Assembly (NCBI GenBank): GCA_964035575.1
Contig: OZ037869.1
Coordinates: 1-64,000 of the forward strand
Source: Rhynchopus sp. YZ270_cl-10
Lineage: Eukaryota; Euglenozoa; Diplonemea; Diplonemida; Diplonemidae
DNA: 64,000 nt
Direction of reading: 5' to 3'
In this document: in pieces, positions 57,411 through 64,000 of the stretch
How positions within the stretch are numbered: the first letter of the stretch is position 1
Layout of the letters: every line of letters begins with the position of its first letter
Made by a program: the position numbers and the translations under genes
Notes under the pieces: model-generated
What the model saw: the letters and a program-made list of their open reading frames with translations, nothing else
Database searches by the model: none
Told to the model about the DNA's origin: nothing

Positions 57411-57808
57411 ACTCATAGTACGTGGGGTTCCCCCAGAACCCTTATGCACCAGTCCAACATGTGTGATAAACTACTGTATCTCAGTCTGTATTAAGCAGTG
57501 CGGTCAGAATTCCTCACCTTGTATATTTGCATGTTGTAGTATGATGTTGGAAAGTAGAAGCTGATGTTGGCGTGTAGGTGTTGGGCAAAAGAATATGGAA
57601 GGAAGGAATGAATAGATTTTAGACAAGTGATAAAGCAAAAATACGGGTGCATTGGGTTTGATTGAACTTTACTTTTTTGTTTTTGTTGGAGCATTTGTTT
57701 TCATATCTCTGTATGTGAAGAAAACATTGACATGACAGGCTAGATGTGTCTTGTCGTCCCTCCCCACTCTCAGTTTCTGTATTTCCTCCCTATGACTTTT
57801 AAAAAACG
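57411..57808. other. spacer between satellite relic and ARF gene
   Basis: Begins with a piece resembling the end of the third satellite sub-repeat (GTACGTGGGGTTCC ... CCTTATGCACCAG); the rest is unique and includes the likely 3' region of the ARF gene (AAAGTAAAG on the minus strand near 57671). No further gene seen. Confidence 0.5.
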
Positions 57809-58354
57809 CTAGTTTCTTGACTTCATGGAGGATGACAGCCAGTCAAGTCCTTCATACAAACCTTCACCAGTTGCAGCGCAACTTCCCTGGATGTACCACT
57901 CCCGGAGCCTTAGAGAGTGCAGCCCAAGTTTGTCAGTCATTTCAGCTGGGGTCATCGCCTTTGGAAGATCCTGTTTGTTTGCAAGCACAAGAAGTGTTGC
58001 ATCACGGAGGGCATCATCTGTTGCCAGCTTGTGCAGCTCATCACGTGCAAGAGAAATTCTGTCCCTGTCGTTGCTGTCAACAACAAATATGATGCCATCA
58101 GTCCCCTCAAAGTAGTGACGCCACAGCGGCCTCAGCTTGTCCTGGCCACCAACGTCCCACATGGTGAACTTGAGGTTCTTGTACTCCACTGTCTCCACAT
58201 TGAACCCGATTGTCGGTATGGATGTGATCAAATCCCCCAACTTCAGCTTGTACAGCACAGTAGTCTTGCCAGAAGCATCGAGCCCCACCATCAGCATCTT
58301 CACATTCTTCTTCCCTGCAAAGAGGGTTGTCAGTGCAGAGGCAATGTTACCCAT
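57809..58354 (-). CDS. ARF1: ADP-ribosylation factor (ARF1-type small GTPase)
   Basis: 181 residues, the exact length of ARF1, starting at [10 protein letters not shown] so that Gly2 is available for N-myristoylation; an upstream in-frame ATG at 58480 would bury this and is not used. Motifs sit at the usual ARF positions: P-loop GLDASGKTT (24-32), Thr48 in [26 protein letters not shown] with Gln71, NKQD (126-129) and SCAATGEG (from 158). ARF recruits coat proteins and lipid enzymes to Golgi membranes in the GTP state. Substitution of Ala by Ser in the P-loop core and the slightly unusual [12 protein letters not shown] region are compatible with function. Intronless here, minus strand like its three neighbours. 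Confidence 0.97.
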   Translation of the reverse strand: MGNIASALTTLFAGKKNVKMLMVGLDASGKTTVLYKLKLGDLITSIPTIGFNVETVEYKNLKFTMWDVGGQDKLRPLWRHYFEGTDGIIFVVDSNDRDRISLARDELHKLATDDALRDATLLVLANKQDLPKAMTPAEMTDKLGLHSLRLREWYIQGSCAATGEGLYEGLDWLSSSMKSRN

Positions 58355-58499
58355 GGTGAAAATATAAACAAAGTATGAGTTTTGTGTTAATGTCTGGTGC
58401 AGTGGGGGAGTGGTGGGGTGGTGGAGTGGGGTGGGTCTGGTCTCAGTTCGGTGAGGTTTGCTCTGCAACGCACCTCCCACCTGTCATATAAGGGAACTC

Positions 58500-58775
58500 C
58501 AACTTCCCACTGTGTATACTCTGTGTACTGTTTTCACTGTGTACACTGTGTTTCCTGCAACTCATGCCTCTTATGGTTGGTCAGTCAGTTTGTAGGAGTG
58601 CCGTCATCATAGAACATGTAGTTTGGAACATATAGGCTATGATCAGCACTGTGTACACTGTGTATACTCTGTGTACTGTTTTCACTGTGTACACTGTGTT
58701 TACCTGCAACCCATGCCTCTTATGGTTGGTCAGTGAGTTTGTAGGAGTGCCGTCCTCTTTTCAACATATTGGCCA
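58500..58775 (-). repeat. two copies of a flank repeat with ACTGTGTA microsatellite
   Basis: Two ~130-bp copies: CTGTGTA-rich stretch, TGCAACYCATGCCTCTTATGG, TTGGTCAGTSAGTTTGTAGG, AGTGCCGTC. The reverse complement occurs twice at about 63788-63985 on the other side of the gene block. Family unknown; perhaps the ends of an element or a segmental inverted duplication. Confidence 0.75.
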
Positions 58776-59471
58776 CCGAAAATATTCTAAAATACCGCAT
58801 AGGTTTTTTTGTTTTTTGTGCATGTTCACTAATCTAAGGATAAGGTAGCAGAGGGTATTCTTAATGCTATGGAGGCTTGGAAAGAGGTAGATTAGTTTCT
58901 GGTAATGTTTCTTTGTTTGGACAGATGTGTCATTGTTTTCTGTGTAGTGTGTGTGTTGGGGTTTATGGGTGGGTGTTGCAAGAATAACAGGAAAAAAATG
59001 TGTTTCATTTTTATTTTTCCTCTTTTTGGTTTTGCTTTTTGTTTTTGTTTCTGCTTTTGTGCTTTTTTTTTGTTTTCTTGGTTTGTTTTTTTCTGTATTA
59101 TTTGTCTTATTTTCTTTTGTATTTGCTTTTGTTTTGTGTTTGTTTCTGCTTTTTTGTTTTTATCTTTTGTAATTTTTGTTGCGCACGAAAATAAAGTAAA
59201 AGAAAAAAAATGGGAAGTATAGTGGAGTTCATCCTCGGGTGTCTACACTAATACAACGAAGTTTAAAAAAAAAATCACACCACATATCTTTTGTAATTTT
59301 TGTCACACACGAAAATACAGTAAAATCAAATAAAAAATATTCACACTACAGGCAAGTTGTCTCAATAACCCTATCCCCGACACCCCAAAAGTTTGTATTT
59401 GTTTTGTTTTGTCTTGATTTTTCTTTTGCATTTTTTTATTTTTGTGTTCATTTGTGGTTTGTTTCTTATGA
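58776..59471. other. T-rich spacer between ARF and actin
   Basis: Strongly T-rich, with hydrophobic-looking short frames that I reject as composition effects. CTTTTGTAATTTTTGT and CACGAAAATA occur twice (near 59164 and 59289), a short duplication. AATAAA on the minus strand at 59435-59440 lies about 32 nt after the actin stop codon and is the probable actin polyadenylation signal. Confidence 0.6.
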
Positions 59472-60655
59472 CTAGAAGCACTTCTTATGAACAATCCCTG
59501 GGCCACTCTCATCATACTCCTCCTTCTTGACCCACATGGACGCAAAGGTGGAAAGGGAAGAGAGAATAGACCCTCCAATCCACACAGAGTACTTTCTCTC
59601 CGGTGGGGCAACAACCTTGATCTTCATGCTGTTTGGTGCCAGGTTTGTGACTTCCTTGGAAAGACGGTCTGCAAGCCCCTCGTACATGGTAGTTCCTCCT
59701 GAGAGAACAATGTTGGCGTACAAGTCCTTACGCACATCGATGTCACACTTCATGATGGAGTTGTACACCGTCTCATGGATGCCATTTGCCTCAAGCCCAA
59801 TGAACTGTGGCTTGAAGAGTGCCTCAGGGCAACGGAATCTCTCCGAGCCCACTGTGATCACCTGTCCATCGGGAAGCTCGTAGTCCTTTTCCAACGACGA
59901 CGATGACGAGGCCAGGGACATTTCCTCGTCAAAGTCCTGTAAAATGGTGGTGGGTTTTTGGGTTTTCTTTTTCCTGTACAAAATATGCATACCAAGGCAA
60001 CGTAGGCGAGCTTTTCTTTCACATCACGCACAATCTCGCGCTCTGCAGAGGTGACAAAGCTGTTACCACGTTCTGTCAGAAGCTTAATCATCCAGTCTGT
60101 CATGTCTCTTCCAGCCATGTCAATACGAAGCACTGCGTGTGGCAGAGAGTACCCCTCGTATATGGGAACTGTGTGGGTAACACCATCTCCTGAGTCAAGA
60201 ACAATTCCTGTTGTGCGTCCAGACGAGTACAGGGACAGCACCGCCTGAATCCCAACGTACATTGCAGGGCTGTTGAACGTCTCAAACATGATCTGTGTCA
60301 TCTTTTCACGGTTGGCCTTTGGGTTCATGGGCGCTTCTGTGAGAAGCACAGGGTGATCCTCAGGTGCAACACGGAGCTCGTTGAAGAAGGTGTGGTGCCA
60401 GATCTTTTCCATGTCATCCCAGTTTGTGATGATACCATGCTCAATCGGATACTTGATCAGCAGAATACCACGCTTGGACTGTGCGTCGTCACCAATGTAG
60501 GCTTCCTTCTTTGCCGTTCCCATCATTGCTGCAGCAGTCTTTGGCCTTCCAACAATGGACGGAAACACGGACCTCGGGGCATCGTCTCCTGCGAAACCTG
60601 CCTTCACCATCCCAGACCCATTGTCACAGACGATTGCTTGCTGGTCATCATCCAT
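59472..60655 (-). CDS. ACT: actin (two exons)
   Basis: Exon 1 is 60655-59993 (221 codons), a 56-nt intron is 59992-59937 (GTATGCATA ... TTTTACAG), and exon 2 is 59936-59472. The spliced product is 375 residues, the standard actin length. Seen: [18 protein letters not shown] (ATP phosphate loop 1), KYPIEHG with His73, [16 protein letters not shown] (phosphate loop 2), [28 protein letters not shown] and C-terminal HKKCF. Actin polymerises into filaments for motility, endocytosis and division. The DNase-I loop (residues 40-51, [12 protein letters not shown]) is unusual compared with the common HQGVMVGMGQKD, keeping Met44 but not His40, Gln41 or Met47. Skipping the intron would lead into stops or a basic tail, so splicing is required. 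Confidence 0.97.
59937..59992 (-). other. 56-nt actin intron
   Basis: Phase-0 GT..AG intron after codon 221 (YVAL|DFDEE). Its removal restores the exact conserved actin alignment, which makes it the firmest intron in the window. Confidence 0.95.
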
Positions 60656-60710
60656 GTTGAAGTTTGTATGTGTTTAAGGGTATGTGTTGTTCTGTGGTTT
60701 GAGTCTGTGG

Positions 60711-60718
60711 GTATATAC
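60711..60718 (-). promoter_or_regulatory. TATA-like element upstream of actin
   Basis: GTATATAC (self-complementary) about 56 nt before the actin ATG, followed by a C/A-rich leader. Plausible core promoter by position only. Confidence 0.35.
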
Positions 60719-60901
60719 TTGTGGTGGGGGGGTTGGGGGGTGGGCCACGTAGGGTGGTGGTTCACGGTCAGGGCCACAACCCACACACACACAGCAGGGA
60801 CCTCCAAACCCAGCTAGAAACCAGAAAACCAAAGAGAAAACGCCATGTGCACCAAAAAAAAGCAAAATCCTGGCAAATTTTCCGAATGCAAAAATTGAGC
60901 T

Positions 60902-60956
60902 TTTATGGACAGAACCAAATTTATGGACAGAATATCCGTAAAATCTGTCCATAAAT
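60902..60956. repeat. dispersed TTTATGGACAG hairpin element
   Basis: TTTATGGACAGA at 60902-60913, repeated within ATTTATGGACAGA (60919-60931), which pairs perfectly over 13 bp with TCTGTCCATAAAT (60944-60956). This is the hairpin block of the 36-56 kb satellite but with a different loop and spacer, alone between host genes; the ~60 bases to its left (AAAATCCTGGCAAATTTT) also resemble the satellite block. Confidence 0.85.
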
Positions 60957-61462
60957 TACAACCCCCCCGTGTGTTGTCTTAAGTGTTCCAGTGCTGAGAG
61001 ATGTGGAGACTTGCAAATGAGAGGCGGGGGGTCAGTGGAGGATTCTGAGGAAAAGGCCTCATGCCTTTGGGTTTGCGTGGGTTTGTGGGTGAGTAACACC
61101 ACGGGAGTGCCTAGAACCTTTCCCTAGAAGCCTAGAAACCGAGAGAGGTGTGTGAATGTGTACTGCCCTTGTACACATGAAGTTGTGGTTCTCTGGAGCT
61201 GTGGTTTGATGTGTTGTTGTTTCTTGGCTGGGGGAAGGTAAAAAACTATGTATAAGCAGAGGGAGTGGGGGAGATATCACTTTTTTTCTTTTTTCCTTCA
61301 TTTTTGTGAAACAGCGCAAGCTCTTTATTTCTTTTTTTCTCTCTTTGCATCCTTATTTATTTGCTTTCTTTCTTTTTTTTTCTTCTTTTTTTTTATGTGA
61401 GGGTAGGTAGAGGGGTTCACATATGGGTGACTGGTCATCTTTGGAACTGGTGTAGTTACATA
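60957..61462. other. intergenic, no gene supported
   Basis: Includes a degenerate GGGTTTGCGTGGGTTTGTGGGTG stretch at about 61069-61091 resembling the 8-mer, in pieces, and T-rich sequence from 61279. A minus-strand frame of 86 codons (61059-61319) lacks any recognisable motif and is not called. Confidence 0.5.
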
Positions 61463-62689
61463 TTATTGGGAATAGTAGAATGGCACGGTGCTGTATGGAT
61501 CATGTCGGTACACTGGCTGCTGTTGAGAAGTTGGCTTTATGTTGAACCCTATGTGATTGAGAAAACGAGGTAGGCTGTGCTTCTGAGCTGTGCTACTTGT
61601 GCTAGGTTTTATGTGCTGACTGTCGTGGCAGAGAATTCTATCAGAAGAAGCCAGGCCAATACGCGTAGGCTGGCCGGGCCCTGCTGTCCACACAAATGTT
61701 TTATCGTGTCTGGAGAGAAACCGCATGAGAAGAGAGTGGCTTGGGAATAGAGAGTTTGTGAACACTTCAAATCCATTCAACTTCTGCAACAGCTCCTTCT
61801 GGGACATGGGGCCTTTAGAGAGCATTCCTAGCAGGGCCTTTTTAAGATTTTCCTCATCTTCACGTTGGACCTTGCTTCTAGACTTGTCTATTTTGCGCAC
61901 TGAAGAGAGCGGTGTTCCAAAGAGGCAGACACGTGCATCAGACTTTTTTATCTGTGGAGCAAGACAATTTTCAACAATATCCTCATCAGAATAGTGGAAC
62001 AGAGAGAAGTCCTCAGGATGGGCCCTGAGAAATTCCTGCCAGGCACCACCGTAGCATTTCCCCACAACGTTGTCGTAGAGTGGACTCTCCTTCGCTTTGT
62101 TGCTCAGCACAATAGACCCCAGAGAACCTCTGCACACATTCAGCCGTGGGTTTTCCAAAATAGCTCTGACCTCTTTAACAAGTAGCCTCTCTGCGGACCC
62201 TTGCTTCACATTGTCAATTGGCATGTGTTGAACCTTCACTGTGAATGTAGTTGGGTGGTATGCAATGTAGTGGCCAGAGTGTGATGCATCCTGAGATTGC
62301 ACGAGGTTCCCAAGATCAACTTCAAAGTCCTCACGGCCTTCACAGGTACATTCCAGGGTTGCATTCCATGCACTCCTAGGAAGCGGATCATGAGTTGTGA
62401 TAAAGAGAGCGTCAAGGCCAAGCCCGCCCTTTTCCCCAGTGATGTTTATGTCTTTATTAGCTGACACTGTGAGTGTTTCTTCTTTCCCTGGGAGCGGGAG
62501 GTTGCAACGTATAAGTTGTAAGCCATTCAGCAGAACTGATGCGTATCCTCGCTCCACTGGATTGGTGGGTCCTGCAATGTCAGTGATGTTGAAGCAACTG
62601 CTGGGTTCAAAGTCTGAGTCTGTGTTTCCTATGCTGCCTCCTGCTGTTGATATGACAGAATACTGCCGAACAGAATCTACTGAGCTCAT
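61463..62689 (-). CDS. hypothetical protein, 408 aa, winged-helix-like segments
   Basis: An uninterrupted 408-residue frame with non-repetitive composition, clearly coding. I do not recognise the family. The N-terminal half (about 45-160) looks beta-rich, with alternating hydrophobics (VLLNGLQLIRCNLPL, TFTVKVQHM). Two segments have the length and helix-helix-strand pattern of winged-helix/LOTUS-like domains: about 170-257 (VKEVRAILENPRLN ... GAWQEFLRAHPEDFSLF ... ARVCLFG) and about 282-346 (LKKALLGMLSKGPMSQKELL ... TFVWTAGPGQPTRIGL); this is inference. A basic linker (KIDKSRSKVQR) joins them; the C-terminus is low-complexity. Its neighbour upstream on the same strand encodes a CCCH zinc-finger protein, so a joint RNA-related role is possible but unproven. 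Confidence 0.85.
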   Translation of the reverse strand: MSSVDSVRQYSVISTAGGSIGNTDSDFEPSSCFNITDIAGPTNPVERGYASVLLNGLQLIRCNLPLPGKEETLTVSANKDINITGEKGGLGLDALFITTHDPLPRSAWNATLECTCEGREDFEVDLGNLVQSQDASHSGHYIAYHPTTFTVKVQHMPIDNVKQGSAERLLVKEVRAILENPRLNVCRGSLGSIVLSNKAKESPLYDNVVGKCYGGAWQEFLRAHPEDFSLFHYSDEDIVENCLAPQIKKSDARVCLFGTPLSSVRKIDKSRSKVQREDEENLKKALLGMLSKGPMSQKELLQKLNGFEVFTNSLFPSHSLLMRFLSRHDKTFVWTAGPGQPTRIGLASSDRILCHDSQHIKPSTSSTAQKHSLPRFLNHIGFNIKPTSQQQPVYRHDPYSTVPFYYSQ

Positions 62690-62880
62690 TGTGTTCTTGT
62701 TGTGTTACAGTATATTTGTAGTAGTAGCCTGTGATTTGTTATTAGTCCGTTGAGTAAGACAACAAAAACTTAAAGAATACAAGAAAAACAGAGGGAGGGA
62801 TAAGTAATAATTGGGATGGGTTGCAATATTATTTCATTTGGAGTGTTATTTATTTTTGTTTTCTTTTGTCTTGGTTTTTA

Positions 62881-62886
62881 TTTATT
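62881..62886 (-). terminator. poly(A) signal overlapping the CCCH stop codon
   Basis: Minus-strand reading is GTGTAATAAATAAAAAC: the stop TAA is directly followed by, and overlaps, AATAAA. Confidence 0.5.
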
Positions 62887-63556
62887 ACACCCAGTGTGCA
62901 GCAAATCTGTTTAGTGCCATGAAGGTTATTTCAGATGCTGAAGAGGGGGATAGGGTATCAACACTAGATTTGCTGCTCGATGTGCTGCCTTCCTGCCAGG
63001 TGTCTGCATAGGATTCACTGCTGGAGCAAGTACTGGAAGGGCAGAATGATGCAAGGTTATCCAGGTCAAGTTCTCGGCATATATGGATGTTGATACAACG
63101 CTCCCCCCATTTGCATCTCTTCAATTTGTTCAGCCCACAAATCCTGTTCTTTTGTACAATAATTTTGTCCCCCCGGTGCAAAAGCTCCTCCAAACCTCTT
63201 GTACTGCTGAAATTGCTCACAGAGAGCAATGCTATGTTGTCCTTGCCCTTCAACATAACGCATTTTTTGCTGGCCCATTTTCCGGAATGAAGCGCGCAGC
63301 ACTGGCCCGCCATTTCATCACGAAGTCTGTCCACAGCATCTGGACTCACATGTAGTTGACGGCATGTCTTCTGTGACTTACATTTCCCTCTGTGAAATAG
63401 TATGCACACATTCAGTGGTCTATTTCCAAGGGTTCCTTGAAGATATGCTGTTCGTCCTTTCGTTTCACATGTTTCTGAAAAATGGAATACAACAAGCTGG
63501 GCACGGTTTCCAGGGTCTTTTGCTTCTATCACTTTGCCTTCTAACAGTGTGTTCAT
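62885..63556 (-). CDS. protein with two CCCH zinc fingers
   Basis: 223 residues. Two fingers with identical spacing C-x7-C-x5-C-x3-H: C51, C59, C65, H69 (CILFHRGKCKSQKTCRQLH) and C140, C148, C154, H158 (CGLNKLKRCKWGERCINIH). CCCH fingers of this type usually bind RNA and act in mRNA stability or processing. A Cys/Lys segment between them (86-103) might be a third, degenerate metal site. The tail (173-202) is Ser-rich and could be phosphorylated. The start is the first ATG, in an AACATGA context. The TAA stop overlaps a minus-strand AATAAA (62881-62886). It lies about 195 bp upstream of the 408-residue gene on the same strand. Confidence 0.9.
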   Translation of the reverse strand: MNTLLEGKVIEAKDPGNRAQLVVFHFSETCETKGRTAYLQGTLGNRPLNVCILFHRGKCKSQKTCRQLHVSPDAVDRLRDEMAGQCCALHSGKWASKKCVMLKGKDNIALLSVSNFSSTRGLEELLHRGDKIIVQKNRICGLNKLKRCKWGERCINIHICRELDLDNLASFCPSSTCSSSESYADTWQEGSTSSSKSSVDTLSPSSASEITFMALNRFAAHWV

Positions 63557-63787
63557 GTTGTGTTCAACAAAAATGTGTGTTAGGCTGTGTGGTGTTTGGG
63601 TATGGAAGATGAGGGGTGCCTGGGTGGTTTACAAAACCAAGAGGGGAGTGTGAGGTAAAGGGAGATGCACTTTGCCAGTCTGTTCTGTGAGTGTGCTGTT
63701 TACCCCTGGACACACCCAATAATATTTCCACACAATAGCAAACCCGTAATAGTAAATATAATATTGTTAATATATGTTCCAATTACT
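63557..63787. other. upstream region of CCCH gene
   Basis: Contains the probable minus-strand promoter of the CCCH gene; no clear TATA box or other motif picked out. Nothing else seen. Confidence 0.4.
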
Positions 63788-64000
63788 ATTCCTAGATGCA
63801 CTCCTACTCACTGACGAACCAAAAAGGCATGAATTTGAGGTATACACAGTATACACAGTATACACAGTATACACAGTATACACAGTATACACAGTATACA
63901 CAATATACACAATATTGCTAATATATGTTCAGATTACTATTCCTATGGTGACGGCACTCCTACAAACTCACTGACCAATAGAAAACACCGTAAAAACAGC
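63788..64000 (+). repeat. flank repeat, inverted relative to 58500-58775
   Basis: TGCACTCCTACTCACTGACGAACC then AGGCATGAATTTGAGG (in pieces), a TATACACAG microsatellite (about 63840-63900), and a second copy GGTGACGGCACTCCTACAAA-CTCACTGACCAAT. These match the reverse complement of 58561-58613 and its partner. Truncated by the window end. Confidence 0.75.

Noticed and set aside
57491-57694. 67-codon minus-strand ORF downstream of ARF
   Set aside because: No motif; more likely 3' flank of the ARF gene.
58905-59222. Membrane-like ORF rich in Phe and Val
   Set aside because: Arises from T-rich DNA; three overlapping frames look equally hydrophobic.
61059-61319. 86-codon minus-strand ORF between actin and the 408-residue gene
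   Set aside because: Low-complexity, no recognisable domain, and lies over 8-mer-like and T-rich sequence.

Overview
This is eukaryotic nuclear DNA, most likely a subtelomeric region of a unicellular eukaryote (protist). The evidence is spliceosomal genes with tiny GT..AG introns (46-57 nt), a 375-residue actin, a 181-residue ARF GTPase, Helitron proteins, and very large telomere-like and satellite arrays. I cannot place the lineage from the sequence alone. More than three quarters of the window is tandem or dispersed repeat.

Layout. 1-13.2 kb: a 9.9-kb array of the 8-mer GGGTTTGC, then two near-identical composite blocks (8-mer array, ~341-bp spacer, TTAGGGG array). 10.6-14.3 kb: two arrays of a 162-bp satellite. 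14.3-23.5 kb: about 60 copies of tRNA-like repeats with good RNA polymerase III A and B boxes, mostly in ~142-bp tandem arrays that switch strand. Within and beside these lie two ~0.4-kb cassettes (21.65-22.07 kb, minus; 23.64-24.08 kb, plus). They share a tRNA-like head and an A-rich tail but carry different small ORFs, one of them a C2H2 zinc finger. 24.1-27.9 kb: a 21-bp minisatellite in two blocks and a G-rich ~136-bp minisatellite. 27.9-32.8 kb: a same-strand cluster of two paralogous coiled-coil/basic genes with conserved intron positions, a short Helitron HUH-nuclease ORF, and a Helitron Rep/helicase N-terminal part cut by a 200-N assembly gap. After the gap comes another 3.1-kb GGGTTTGC array. 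36.1-56.2 kb: a higher-order satellite of 27 complete units in two lengths (851 and 630 bp), rich in hairpins, followed by decayed satellite and an RNase H-like retroelement fossil. 57.8-63.6 kb: ordinary gene-dense DNA, four minus-strand genes (ARF GTPase, actin, an unknown 408-residue protein, a double CCCH zinc-finger protein), with related repeats in opposite orientation on its two sides.

How it fits together. The right-hand block looks like normal host housekeeping sequence. The rest looks like a repeat-dominated chromosome-end domain where 8-mer and 7-mer telomere-like repeats, Helitron genes and tRNA-like elements have been repeatedly joined: one- to two-unit pieces of the 8-mer sit at several element junctions and even inside a Helitron ORF. 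The most unusual item is the pair of tRNA-headed, A-tailed cassettes with unrelated coding cores; next are the strand-switching Pol III-box arrays and the coexistence of two telomere-like repeats.
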